Of a stretch of DNA of 64,000 nt, positions 29,295 to 38,086 are shown piece after piece. Positions within the stretch are counted from its first letter, which is position 1. Each line of letters begins with the position of its first letter. The DNA is taken from contig NZ_JAAORN010000001.1 in assembly GCF_017695975.1 (NCBI RefSeq), forward strand, positions 1-64,000. The letters are read 5' to 3'. Source of the DNA: Prochlorococcus marinus CUG1417. Its GTDB lineage: Bacteria; Cyanobacteriota; Cyanobacteriia; PCC-6307; Cyanobiaceae. A model generated the notes under the pieces. The model was not told the origin of the DNA, did no database searches, and saw nothing but the letters and a program-made list of their open reading frames with translations. A program made the translations under genes and the position numbers.

Positions 29295-30173
29295 TTAAAA
29301 ATTTAATAAGCAATCTTTTAATCCTAATTTATAGTTTTTGTAAATTAATTTATAACCAAGTATTTCGCATAATAGTTTATTAGAAACTCTTCTATTTTCC
29401 ATCCAAAAAGATAGAGCTATAGGTGATAATTCTTTTTGTGCTTCTTCAAATAATATTGGTTTTGGCATTTTTAACCCAAGCTTATTATAACAATATTGAA
29501 TAACTTCTATTTGAGGACAGGGTTCATCATCTGCAATATTGATTATTTGGTGAAATTTTAAAGAGTCTTTATTTTTTAATAGATAAATAATTGCATTTGT
29601 TATGTCAGCCACATGAATCCTTGAAAATACTTGATCTTTTTTAGAAATAACTCGAATTTTTTGATTTCTGATTGCTTCAAAAGTGGATCTTCCCGGTCCA
29701 TAAATACCTGGCAACCTAAAAATTTGTACTGGCAAACCGGATTTAATCCACTCTTTTTCGCAATTTAATCTGTTATGACTTCTTTTTTGAAAAGGATTAG
29801 GCTTATCTATCTCAGAAACCCAATCACCATCTTTGTTCCCATATACTCCTGTGGTAGATAAATAACCAGCCCATTCAATAGATAAACTCTTTATTTTATT
29901 TTGCAGACTTCCTAAAACTGGATCTTTCCCATTTTTATCGGGAGGTATGCAACTCAGAATATGTGTGACCCCATCAAAAATTTTGTCATTAGGAACTATA
30001 CCCTTTTCACTATTAAAAACATAATTATTTGGATCACTGTTTTCAGATCTTGAAGTTGTCAAAGCGGTACAACCAAATTTTCTTATAGCTTTTGCAAAAA
30101 AACTACCGCTAAAGCCGCATCCTAAGATCAAAAATTTTTTTTTATTATCTAGTGAACTTGCTGTATTCTTCAT
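29295..30173 (-). CDS. NAD(P)-binding epimerase-like (extended SDR) protein
   Basis: Encodes 292 residues. A Rossmann glycine motif ILGCGFSGSFFA lies at about residues 14-26, followed by SCIPPDK, STTGVYGNKDGDW (a YG-type SDR site) and FRLPGIYGPGRS, as in atypical extended SDR proteins related to E. coli YeeZ. The substrate is unknown; sugar-nucleotide or quinone chemistry cannot be told from sequence. It lies 22 bp upstream of pdxA on the same strand. Confidence 0.85.
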   Translation of the reverse strand: MKNTASSLDNKKKFLILGCGFSGSFFAKAIRKFGCTALTTSRSENSDPNNYVFNSEKGIVPNDKIFDGVTHILSCIPPDKNGKDPVLGSLQNKIKSLSIEWAGYLSTTGVYGNKDGDWVSEIDKPNPFQKRSHNRLNCEKEWIKSGLPVQIFRLPGIYGPGRSTFEAIRNQKIRVISKKDQVFSRIHVADITNAIIYLLKNKDSLKFHQIINIADDEPCPQIEVIQYCYNKLGLKMPKPILFEEAQKELSPIALSFWMENRRVSNKLLCEILGYKLIYKNYKLGLKDCLLNF

Positions 30174-30208
30174 TTGGAGTTATTGTAGTACATATGTATT
30201 AATTAGTA

Positions 30209-30436
30209 ATGAAGACAGCTCTTAAGCCTTATTTAAAATCAAGAACTTTCTGCATAAGCCAAAGTTATACTCGCTTGAAAGAAAAAGAAACTTATTTAGA
30301 TAATTGTAAATTCTACCAAAAATTATTTGTTCTTCTCATTTCATTTCTTACAATTTTAATATTCCCAGAATCGCCAAGAGTATTGGGAAATGTATGTGAG
30401 ATTTATAACTCTAGAAAAATATGCAATATTTTGTAG
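30209..30436 (+). CDS. Small hypothetical membrane protein
   Basis: Encodes 75 residues from an ATG. The first half is basic (SRTFCISQSYTRLKEKE), and a single hydrophobic span (LFVLLISFLTILIF) lies at about residues 39-55, followed by a short Cys-containing tail with NVCEIYNSRKICNIL. It sits in a 300-bp interval between divergent and convergent genes, ending flush against the stop of the HNH gene. I recognise no family. Codon use resembles neighbouring genes, but the call rests mainly on frame length. Confidence 0.55.
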   Translation: MKTALKPYLKSRTFCISQSYTRLKEKETYLDNCKFYQKLFVLLISFLTILIFPESPRVLGNVCEIYNSRKICNIL

Positions 30437-30838
30437 TCAAGCTGCTTTATATTCTGTTTCATCTTTTTCATAATCTTTATTATTTACCATAAAGTTAGGA
30501 TTTGCCCATTGCAGTAATCTTATAGCTAATCTTAAATCACCTTCTAACCAAGCTCTTATAGCCATTGCTCTTCGAGGGTCATAGAATTTTTGTTTTCTAT
30601 ACCAATACAATGCATTTTTATCTGATTTATCTCCATTACAGGAAAGACATGCAGGTACACAGTTTTCTGTTGTACTTAAACCACCTTGGCTACGTGGTAA
30701 TACATGGTCAATTGATTCAGATGGTTTTCCGCAATAAATACAACTTTTACCAGTAAATCTATGTATTGATTTTCGCCATTGTCTCAATCTGAATTTGGGA
30801 CATAAATCCTCTAAAAACACCGCATCATTAATATGCAT
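30437..30838 (-). CDS. HNH endonuclease domain protein
   Basis: Encodes 133 residues. The zinc/metal-finger core is CIYCGKPSESIDHVLPRSQGG with downstream CLSCNGDKSDKN: paired CxxC motifs and the DH-x(9)-N-x(8)-H-type active site in abbreviated form. Stand-alone HNH proteins of this kind are common and conserved in cyanobacteria; their substrates are mostly unknown. A basic C-terminal helix (RRAMAIRAWLEGDLRLAIRLLQW) follows. No restriction, intein or mobile gene partner is adjacent, so it is probably a housekeeping rather than a selfish nuclease, an inference from context. Confidence 0.85.
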   Translation of the reverse strand: MHINDAVFLEDLCPKFRLRQWRKSIHRFTGKSCIYCGKPSESIDHVLPRSQGGLSTTENCVPACLSCNGDKSDKNALYWYRKQKFYDPRRAMAIRAWLEGDLRLAIRLLQWANPNFMVNNKDYEKDETEYKAA

Positions 30839-31002
30839 TCAGACTATTTAATTAAATAAATAATGGCTCGAATATATTAAAAGTCAATCTTTATTTATAA
30901 TTTTTTTCTTGAAATTTACTTTAAAAATGAAATTTAGTGTTGATAGATACAAAAAAAAATATTATAAAATTTTTTGTAAATTTGAAAATAGTTATAGCTT
31001 TA

Positions 31003-31467
31003 TTAGTAACTGTATCTTTCAATTGTTTCTTCTGAAAATTCAGCGTTAGCTTCTTCAGTAGCTTCTTCTAATTCTTTTTCTAACCTTTTTCTCTTTGCTT
31101 CTTTTTCTTGAGCTTCCTTTTCTTTTCTTTCTTCTTCTTTTTGTAAATCTCTTATTAGTTTTCTATTTGGATGAAGGTTATCTAAGTATTCAACGCAATA
31201 ACTAAACTTTTCTCTTTCTCTTATAACTGTTTCTGTAATTTGCGCTGCTGCATTTTTAGGTGAAACTTTGAATAATCCTCCTTTTTGTTTTTTTATATAC
31301 GTATACGCTGCATCCCAGCTACTTTCATGGTCATTACCACCATCTCTCATAGTACAAAAAATTTCCGCCCCAAATGAACTTGCATTTACTTTTAGCGAAA
31401 TAAAGTTTAAAGGAGTGAAAATTCCTAAAGCTAATATAGTTAGTTTTTTCTTCTTAAATCTTTGCAT
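31003..31467 (-). CDS. Secreted protein with acidic coiled-coil tail
   Basis: Encodes 154 residues. A basic-hydrophobic signal (MQRFKKKKLTILALGIF..., residues 1-30, ending VNA) indicates export. Residues about 35-100 contain two Cys (FCTMRDGGNDHESSWDAAYTYI and SYCVEYL) that could pair. The rest is a Glu/Lys/Arg-rich coiled coil of about 45 residues (KEEERKEKEAQEKEAKRK...). I do not recognise a family with confidence. It lies between intergenic AT-rich tracts with no evident partner. Confidence 0.75.
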   Translation of the reverse strand: MQRFKKKKLTILALGIFTPLNFISLKVNASSFGAEIFCTMRDGGNDHESSWDAAYTYIKKQKGGLFKVSPKNAAAQITETVIREREKFSYCVEYLDNLHPNRKLIRDLQKEEERKEKEAQEKEAKRKRLEKELEEATEEANAEFSEETIERYSY

Positions 31468-31523
31468 TTAGTTTTTGCCTCCTAATTAAAAATATCTTTT
31501 ATTAGAAATATGTCTATAGATAT

Positions 31524-32036
31524 TTAAGATTTTATTATTCCAATTAGGTTCAAACATTTTACAACTAAAGGGAGAATTAGAAGCACGGTAATCAACCTTA
31601 CTGCGTGTAGAGTTGCGACTGCAGCACCTACGCCATATTCAGACCCTACAAGGCTCATACCACTAATACCTCCTGGTGCTGCACCAAGAATTGTTGTAAT
31701 GACATCTATATTGAGTAATCTGCTTGTCCATAATCCAATTGCGAGGCCTGTAATTACTAAGGTAAAAGTTATCAAAATGGCTGGCCTCCATAAGGTTTGA
31801 AGATCAACCAACGAATCTTTAGTTAATGATGTACCAATAACTGTTCCAATTCCAATTTCTAATACCGTTCTTGTGCCGATTGGCCACTCTGCTATGTCGA
31901 CTTTACCACTGAGGCTTAATATGCTTGCTCCGATTAAAGCACCTGCTAGAGGAGCTGCGGGAATACCTGTTTTTAGAGCTAAAGCTCCAAAAATACTACC
32001 TGCAAGTAGATAATATATTAGATTTATGTTTGACAT
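31524..32036 (-). CDS. AbrB-family (ammonia-monooxygenase-like) membrane protein, half size
   Basis: Encodes 170 residues with about five hydrophobic segments. Motifs such as GIPAAPLAGALIGA, EIGIGTVIGTSLTKDS and LGAAPGGISGMSLVGSEYGVGAAVATLHAVRL match the duplicated AbrB membrane domain found in longer bacterial proteins (two repeats of about 150 residues). Only one repeat is present here. In other bacteria the full-length family is described only as regulator or transporter-like. A short form may act as a dimer; function is unknown. Confidence 0.8.
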   Translation of the reverse strand: MSNINLIYYLLAGSIFGALALKTGIPAAPLAGALIGASILSLSGKVDIAEWPIGTRTVLEIGIGTVIGTSLTKDSLVDLQTLWRPAILITFTLVITGLAIGLWTSRLLNIDVITTILGAAPGGISGMSLVGSEYGVGAAVATLHAVRLITVLLILPLVVKCLNLIGIIKS

Positions 32037-32169
32037 GAATTTGGAACATGTTTGGACATAATATTAGAAAAATTTTCTACTTCTTGGGTTTGTAGTCAAA
32101 TAATATTTTTGTTTTCCTCTCATAATGTCCCCTTTTGTTGGCATAATAATAATTAAAGCATGAATTTTT

Positions 32170-32367
32170 ATGTCTTCACAAATTTCATATAAAGATAATA
32201 AAAACCGCATAAAGAAAAAATTATCTTTTTTTGAGGGTGGTCACCAACTTGAAAAGTTAGAGTTTGCCCTTGCAATAGCTCAAACTAAGGGTGATGAAAA
32301 AAAATCGATCGTTCTTAGAAAAAAGATCGTTGAATTAGGCGGAAATATAGAAGAGCCTGGCACTTAA
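32170..32367 (+). CDS. Small conserved hypothetical protein
   Basis: Encodes 65 residues, strongly charged (about 30% Lys/Glu/Asp), with the helix pattern HQLEKLEFALAIAQTKGDEKKSIVLRKKIVELGGNIEEPGT. No signal or membrane span is seen. The ordered charge pattern and a start after an AT-rich -10-like stretch support a real gene; I believe similar small proteins occur in other picocyanobacteria but cannot verify that here. It ends 7 bp before the convergent aminotransferase gene. Confidence 0.7.
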   Translation: MSSQISYKDNKNRIKKKLSFFEGGHQLEKLEFALAIAQTKGDEKKSIVLRKKIVELGGNIEEPGT

Positions 32368-32374
32368 CTTAATT

Positions 32375-33532
32375 TTACTCAAGATACTTAGATGCTTCAA
32401 CTAATGCTTCTCCTACTTCTTTACTAGTTATTTTTCCTAGATCAATAAGTGTTTTACCAATAGCAGAAATCACTGTAATTATATCTCTATCGTTTACATA
32501 ACCTAAGTGACCGACTCTAAATATTTTTCCCTTCAAATGATCTTGACCACCGGCAAGTAGGATATCAAATTTATTTTTTATTGTCTTTCTAAATTCTTCA
32601 GCATCAATTTCTCCAGTATCTATAGCAGTTATTGAGGGGCTTAGATGTCTTTCATCAGCAAATAATTTGAGATTTAATGCCTTTACTGCATTACTCACTG
32701 CTAATTTATGTTTTTTATGTCTGAGGAAAATATTATCTAATCCTTCTTCTCGCATCATGTTTAAAGCTTCCTCTAAAGCAAAAACCAAATTAATTGCTGG
32801 AGTATATGGATTACTATTACTTATAAGACTCTTTCTGTAGGATTTCAAATTTAAGTAAAATTTTGGTAAATTCGATTTCTCTGTAGCTTCCCATGCTTTT
32901 TGGCTCATTGCTACAAAACTAAGTCCTGGCGGTATCATATATCCCTTTTGAGAACCTGAAGCAACGATATCTAACTGCCATTCATCTACTGGTACATTGC
33001 AAGCTCCAAGACTTGTAACGCAGTCAACAATAGATAAAGCTGTGTTGTGTGCTCGAATATAGGAACTTATACTTTCTAAATCATTAATGACACCTGTTGA
33101 GGTTTCAGAATGAGTTAAAATAACGGCTTTTATTTCCTTTTGCTTATCTTCCTCTAATAACTTTTTGAATTTTTCTGGATTAAGCGGAGTGCCCCATTCT
33201 GATTCAATTTTTATTACTTCTAAACCAAATTCTTCGGCAACTTTTACCCATCTTTCGCCAAATTTTCCATTTTCTCCACAAATCACTTTATCTCCTTTAC
33301 TTAAGGTATTTATTATTCCAGCTTCCATAGCGGCAGTTCCACTACCAGTAATTGTTAGAACATCATTGTGAGTTTGATGAAGCCAACGTAAATTTTTCGT
33401 AGTACTTTCTACTAGATCTTGAAATTCTTTACTGCGATGGCCTATTGGATGTTTACTTAATGCTTGTAAAACTTTTTCTGGTACTGGAGTGGGTCCAGGA
33501 ATCATCAATGATAATTTTTGTTCTATGGCCAC
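32375..33532 (-). CDS. Class V aminotransferase (serine/alanine-glyoxylate type)
   Basis: Encodes 385 residues. Family signs are the N-terminal MIPGPTPVPEKVL, GSGTAAMEAGI, THSETSTGV, the PLP Lys in VASGSQKGYMIPPGLSFV and the C-terminal FRVGHLGYVN. The family transfers amino groups between serine or alanine and glyoxylate in the photorespiratory (2-phosphoglycolate) pathway; in cyanobacterial genomes the gene was often mislabelled as soluble hydrogenase small subunit. It is divergent from cbiD, 60 bp away. Confidence 0.92.
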   Translation of the reverse strand: MAIEQKLSLMIPGPTPVPEKVLQALSKHPIGHRSKEFQDLVESTTKNLRWLHQTHNDVLTITGSGTAAMEAGIINTLSKGDKVICGENGKFGERWVKVAEEFGLEVIKIESEWGTPLNPEKFKKLLEEDKQKEIKAVILTHSETSTGVINDLESISSYIRAHNTALSIVDCVTSLGACNVPVDEWQLDIVASGSQKGYMIPPGLSFVAMSQKAWEATEKSNLPKFYLNLKSYRKSLISNSNPYTPAINLVFALEEALNMMREEGLDNIFLRHKKHKLAVSNAVKALNLKLFADERHLSPSITAIDTGEIDAEEFRKTIKNKFDILLAGGQDHLKGKIFRVGHLGYVNDRDIITVISAIGKTLIDLGKITSKEVGEALVEASKYLE

Positions 33533-33592
33533 TTTTTGTTAAATAAGTCATTCTTAGATTAGTTACCATTATATATTTTTCAATTACTTAAT

Positions 33593-34705
33593 TTGAAAAA
33601 AGGATTTTCTTTACCTTTGTGGGTTGCTGGCGCTGCTAGGTCAGCATTAAAAAAACTAGTAGGATTGCCATTTGAGAATTATGAACTTATAAAAATTCCT
33701 AATGAAAAAAAAGAAATAAAAATCGAGATTCATTCTGTTGGTTTACTTAAAGATGACTCACATGCATTAGGAATTTCCTTTGCAAAGTCTGGCTTAGAGC
33801 TTGATATTACTCAAAACCTAGAAATATGGACAATAGCTTCTTTAGAAAAAATTTCTTCTAATAATCCTGTTAAAACTAATCATATAAATATTATTGCGGG
33901 ATCTGGTGTAGGCATAAAAGAGAAAACATCAGAGATATGCATTTCTAATTTTGCTAAGGAAGTTTTATATGAAAATTTATTAGATATTATTCCTGAGGGT
34001 TTTAATTTAAATTTAGAAATTATTTTCCCAAATGGGGAGTTTTTAGCTGAAAGAACAAGTAATAAGTCATTTGGTATCGTTGGTGGATTATCCATTATTG
34101 GAACTTCTGCCGAGACTTATTCAAGTGCTTCCCCTCAACAATTAGAAGAGGCTAAATTTAATCTAGCAAAGTTGATTCAAGATGATTTTAAAGGGAAAGT
34201 TGTTTTTGTTATTGGTGAAAATGGTTTAAATTTAGCAAACAATTATAATGTTAACTTGCCAATTATTAAAATTGGAAATTGGATTGGACCATTATTAGTT
34301 GATGCTGCAATAAAAAAAGTTAAAACTGTTATTCTTTTTGGTTATCACGGAAAGTTAATTAAATTAGCAGGTGGTATTTTTCATACACATAATCATTTGG
34401 CTGACGGAAGAATTGAGATACTCGTTTATTTAGCCGTTCGAGAAAAGTTGCCATTAGAGATAATTGTCAAATTATCTCATTTAAATACTCTTGAGGATGC
34501 ACTACTTCTTATTGAAAGATTTAATAAATCTTTAGCTGATAGATTATTCCAAAATCTATCAAATACAATTGAAAAACGTTCTTTTGCTTATGTAAATAGG
34601 TATTTAAAAACGGATATGGAAATCGCATCAATCATTTTTGATAGAAAACGGAAAATAAGGTGGTCAGGAAATCATGGTAAAAATTATATTTCTTATTTCC
34701 AATGA
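33593..34705 (+). CDS. cbiD: Cobalt-precorrin-5B C1-methyltransferase CbiD
   Basis: Encodes 370 residues from a TTG start. CbiD methylates C1 of the corrin ring in anaerobic (early-cobalt) cobamide synthesis. The GSGVGIKEK and ILFGYHGKLIKLAGGIFHTHNHLADGR segments are diagnostic. The N-terminus reads GFSLPLWVAGAARSALKKL, where many CbiD proteins have GFTTGTCA. Prochlorococcus makes pseudocobalamin by this anaerobic route, and QueG and methionine synthase need it. It precedes guaA by 53 bp. Confidence 0.92.
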   Translation: MKKGFSLPLWVAGAARSALKKLVGLPFENYELIKIPNEKKEIKIEIHSVGLLKDDSHALGISFAKSGLELDITQNLEIWTIASLEKISSNNPVKTNHINIIAGSGVGIKEKTSEICISNFAKEVLYENLLDIIPEGFNLNLEIIFPNGEFLAERTSNKSFGIVGGLSIIGTSAETYSSASPQQLEEAKFNLAKLIQDDFKGKVVFVIGENGLNLANNYNVNLPIIKIGNWIGPLLVDAAIKKVKTVILFGYHGKLIKLAGGIFHTHNHLADGRIEILVYLAVREKLPLEIIVKLSHLNTLEDALLLIERFNKSLADRLFQNLSNTIEKRSFAYVNRYLKTDMEIASIIFDRKRKIRWSGNHGKNYISYFQ

Positions 34706-34758
34706 GATTAATTTTTGATTGATTATGCTTTTTAAATAAATTGAGCTAACTTTTATAC

Positions 34759-36345
34759 ATGAGTCAAACATCTTTAAAAAAAGAACGAGATCCTTCAATA
34801 TTAATTTTAGATTTTGGATCTCAATATTCTGAATTGATTGCGAGAAGAATCCGAGAAACTAATGTTTTTTCTCTTGTAGTAAGTAACTGTATTTCAATTG
34901 AAGATATTCATGACATTAATCCTAAAGGGATAATTTTGAGTGGAGGACCAAATTCTGTATATGACAAAAATGCTCCTACGTGTGATGAAAAAATTTTTGA
35001 TCTAGGAATTCCTATTCTTGGAATATGCTACGGAATGCAATTAATGGTTAAAGAACTCGGAGGATCTGTTACTTCAGCAATTAAAAAAGCTGAGTATGGA
35101 AGGGCACCAATAAATGTAGATTTAGAATGCGACCTACTTTCTGATGTAAAAGATAAATCTATAATGTGGATGAGTCATGGCGATTCAATACACTTTTTAC
35201 CTGATGGATTTAATAAAATTGCTCATACCGAGAATACAGTTCATGCAGCAATTTCAAATGATATAAAGAAATTATTTGGGGTGCAATTTCATCCTGAAGT
35301 AATTCATTCAGAGTTTGGTATGACCGTAATCAAAAATTTTGTTTATAAAATTTCTGGTTGTGCTGCTGACTGGACAACCGAAACCTATATAGAGGAAACT
35401 ATCCCCAGAATAAGAGAGCAAGTTGGCAATAAAAAAGTTTTGCTTGCCTTGTCTGGAGGAGTTGACTCCTCAACTCTTGCTTTTCTTCTCAATAAAGCAA
35501 TTGGAGATCAGCTTACATGCATGTTTATAGACCAAGGTTTTATGAGAAAAGGTGAACCAGAATTTTTAATGAATTTTTTTGATAAGAAATTTCACATAAA
35601 AGTTGAATATATTAATGCAAGGGAAAGGTTTATCGCTAAATTAAAAGGAATTACTGATCCAGAACAAAAAAGGAAAATTATAGGTGAAGAATTTATTAGA
35701 GTATTTGAAGAAGAAAGTAATAGATTAGGACCTTTTCAGTATTTAGCTCAAGGTACTCTTTATCCTGATGTGATTGAAAGTGCTGGTACTAATATTGATC
35801 CTAAGACTGGTGAAAGAATAGCTGTAAAAATAAAGAGTCATCATAATGTGGGTGGATTGCCAAAAGATTTACAATTTAAATTAGTTGAGCCATTAAGAAA
35901 ACTTTTTAAGGATGAAGTCCGAAAAGTTGGAGCTGCTTTAGGTTTGCCAGATGAAATTATAAAAAGGCATCCATTCCCAGGACCAGGATTAGCTATAAGA
36001 ATTTTGGGAGAGGTAAATAATGAAAAACTTAATTGTTTAAGAGATGCAGACTGGATAGTGAGAGACGAAATTAAAAAAGCTGGTCTTTACAATGAAATTT
36101 GGCAGGCTTTTGCAGTATTGCTACCTGTTAAAACTGTGGGAGTGATGGGAGATAAAAGGACTTATGCATGGCCAATAGTTTTACGTTGTGTATCAAGTGA
36201 AGATGGTATGACAGCAGATTGGTCAAAAATTCCTTTTCAGATTTTGGAAAGGATCGCAAATAGAATCGTAAACGAAGTAGATTCGGTTAATAGAGTTGTT
36301 TATGATATTACAAGCAAACCTCCTGGAACTATTGAGTGGGAGTAA
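34759..36345 (+). CDS. guaA: GMP synthase (glutamine-hydrolysing)
   Basis: Encodes 528 residues. GuaA aminates XMP to GMP. The class I amidotransferase domain (about 1-200) has the nucleophile in GICYGMQLM and a later FHPEV; the ATP pyrophosphatase domain carries the P-loop [12 protein letters not shown] at about residues 230-241; the dimerisation domain ends [15 protein letters not shown]. It completes the purine theme with purL and purF, but far from them. It lies 53 bp after cbiD. Confidence 0.97.
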   Translation: MSQTSLKKERDPSILILDFGSQYSELIARRIRETNVFSLVVSNCISIEDIHDINPKGIILSGGPNSVYDKNAPTCDEKIFDLGIPILGICYGMQLMVKELGGSVTSAIKKAEYGRAPINVDLECDLLSDVKDKSIMWMSHGDSIHFLPDGFNKIAHTENTVHAAISNDIKKLFGVQFHPEVIHSEFGMTVIKNFVYKISGCAADWTTETYIEETIPRIREQVGNKKVLLALSGGVDSSTLAFLLNKAIGDQLTCMFIDQGFMRKGEPEFLMNFFDKKFHIKVEYINARERFIAKLKGITDPEQKRKIIGEEFIRVFEEESNRLGPFQYLAQGTLYPDVIESAGTNIDPKTGERIAVKIKSHHNVGGLPKDLQFKLVEPLRKLFKDEVRKVGAALGLPDEIIKRHPFPGPGLAIRILGEVNNEKLNCLRDADWIVRDEIKKAGLYNEIWQAFAVLLPVKTVGVMGDKRTYAWPIVLRCVSSEDGMTADWSKIPFQILERIANRIVNEVDSVNRVVYDITSKPPGTIEWE

Positions 36346-36420
36346 GTTAACAAATTGTCTAAAAACTTTAAAACTTTTTATTTTACATAAGAAATATTTT
36401 TAAATGAAATATTAATCGTA

Positions 36421-37134
36421 ATGACTGAGATTATTAAATTAAGTAGATCTACTGTTGAGAAATATCTTAGTTGTCCCAGATGTTGTGTACTTGACAAAAA
36501 ATATAAAATAAAACCACCATCATTACCATTTACTCTAAATATCGCTGTAGATAATTTGTGTAAAAATGAATTTGATTACTACAGAAAAATTCAGGAGCCA
36601 CATCCTTTATTTATTGAATATGGTATTGATGCTGTCCCTTTTAAACACAAAGATTTAGAACTTTGGAGAAGTAATTTTCAAGGGATAAGATATAAGTCTG
36701 TTGAACACAATTATGATTTTGGTGGAGCTATAGACGATATTTGGCAGAAAAAAAATGGTGATCTTATTATCGTTGACGTAAAAGCAACATCTAGAAATAA
36801 TTTTGATTGGTTTGAGACTTTTAATAAATACGAATATGCAAAAGCTTATAAGAGACAATTGGAAATGTATCAGTGGTTATTTAAAAAAAATGGTTTTCAA
36901 GTAGCTCAAGAAGCTTACCTTTTATATTTCAATGGCAAGAAAAATGAAGAGTTTTTTCATAACCAATTAAATTTTGACGTACATCTAATTAAATTAGATT
37001 GTTCTAATACATGGGTGGAAAATAAGATAATTGATACGGTCAATTTATTACGTTCGGATAATTTCCCCAAACCTTCCTTAAATTGTGAATATTGTAATTA
37101 TTTGAAGAAGCGTTGGCAGTTATCGAAAACTTAA
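36421..37134 (+). CDS. PD-(D/E)XK nuclease with Cas4/AddB-like cysteines
   Basis: Encodes 237 residues. The nuclease core is seen as GGAIDDIW (Asp105/106) and IIVDVKAT (Asp119-x-Lys121), followed by a RQLEMYQW helix with the Q-x(3)-Y pattern (about 145-150) typical of RecB-like nucleases. Cys18, Cys21 and Cys22 (SCPRCC) at the N-terminus and Cys222/Cys225 (CEYCNY) at the C-terminus match the Fe-S ligand layout of Cas4 and AddB. No CRISPR array, cas gene or addA is nearby. It probably processes DNA ends, but its pathway is unknown. Confidence 0.82.
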   Translation: MTEIIKLSRSTVEKYLSCPRCCVLDKKYKIKPPSLPFTLNIAVDNLCKNEFDYYRKIQEPHPLFIEYGIDAVPFKHKDLELWRSNFQGIRYKSVEHNYDFGGAIDDIWQKKNGDLIIVDVKATSRNNFDWFETFNKYEYAKAYKRQLEMYQWLFKKNGFQVAQEAYLLYFNGKKNEEFFHNQLNFDVHLIKLDCSNTWVENKIIDTVNLLRSDNFPKPSLNCEYCNYLKKRWQLSKT

Positions 37135-37215
37135 TATTTATAGGATTATTTTTTCATTTTTCTGGAAAAATAGTGAATAAAAGATAATCTTTAATTAAAT
37201 TATTAATTTAGACTT

Positions 37216-37824
37216 TTGATTAAATCGAAAAATTCTGAAAGAAAGATAACCAATCATCTTCAACAAGATGTAGTCAAAGTATCTGGTAAAACAGTTTTTA
37301 TTAATCCTTTTTTATATTGGCGGAGATTTGACGAAAATACTAATAGATGGCTTAGAGAACCTGGTCAAATGTCAGAGGATCAAATTTCTCCAAACAGGAA
37401 CCGTTTTTATCCAGAAATAGAGTGGGCTGATTTAAGCCATGAACAAAAACTCATAAAAGATGCAACTGTTGAGATGTTTTTAAAAACTCTTGAATTGATA
37501 AGTACATTTCATCCTTATCTAAGTTCTGGACAATTATTAGAAGTCGAGAGAAAAATGGCTATCATAAAAAAGATCTCTTTCGAAAAGTGGGTAACAAAAT
37601 CGTTCGCCAAAAAAGCGAGATTATTAGAAAATGAAAAAAGAAAATTTCAAAGAGAAAGATTTTTTAATAGCTGGAGGGAATGGTTTAGTCTCGTAAATAC
37701 TCAACAAGCCATTTTGCCGTTAATCGTCACATTATTTATTTCTTCATTTATTGGATGGTCTTTAGGGATATCAAAGAATAGTTGCAATCCTTACTTTGAA
37801 CAAAATATAGATCAATTAAATTAA
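37216..37824 (+). CDS. Hypothetical protein with C-terminal membrane anchor
   Basis: Encodes 202 residues from a TTG start. The first about 160 residues are soluble and basic, with a conspicuous KTVFINPFLYWRRFDENTNRWLREP segment and a later coiled-coil-like KRKFQRERFFNSWREW. One hydrophobic span (residues about 165-186, AILPLIVTLFISSFIGWSLG) near the C-terminus suggests a tail anchor. I do not recognise the family. It follows the Cas4-like gene by 81 bp on the same strand; a functional link is not shown. Confidence 0.75.
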   Translation: MIKSKNSERKITNHLQQDVVKVSGKTVFINPFLYWRRFDENTNRWLREPGQMSEDQISPNRNRFYPEIEWADLSHEQKLIKDATVEMFLKTLELISTFHPYLSSGQLLEVERKMAIIKKISFEKWVTKSFAKKARLLENEKRKFQRERFFNSWREWFSLVNTQQAILPLIVTLFISSFIGWSLGISKNSCNPYFEQNIDQLN

Positions 37825-37931
37825 TTTGTTTTTCATATGTTTAAGTATCAAAGTTAATATAATTTTGAAAAAATAAATTTCTTATTTAGAATTATATTAA
37901 TTAGTTTATTACTTAAAAAAGTATATTTTTT

Positions 37932-38075
37932 ATGTGTGAAAATTTTGATTCAAACAGCATAGAAAATGATGAGTTTAATCTGAAGAATGATGATAGTGAA
38001 TATAAAGATTTAATAAATAGACTTAAAGAGATAAAATCAACCATTGCTTTATTAGAAAAAATAATATTTAAATAA
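37932..38075 (+). CDS. 47-residue acidic/basic helical small protein (candidate)
   Basis: An ATG frame of 47 codons in the 262-bp spacer before mrdA. It starts MCENFDSNSIEND and ends with KDLINRLKEIKSTIALLEKIIF, an amphipathic helix with heptad-like spacing. It ends 11 bp before the TTG start of mrdA on the same strand, so it could be co-translated. The composition looks like real coding (acidic start, regular helix end), but there is no homology evidence. Confidence 0.5.
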   Translation: MCENFDSNSIENDEFNLKNDDSEYKDLINRLKEIKSTIALLEKIIFK

Positions 38076-38086
38076 ATTTTATATTT

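Noticed and set aside
36421-37134. CRISPR-associated Cas4 with a nearby array
   Set aside because: I looked for direct repeats and other cas genes around the nuclease and found none; the label Cas4-like refers to fold and cysteines only.
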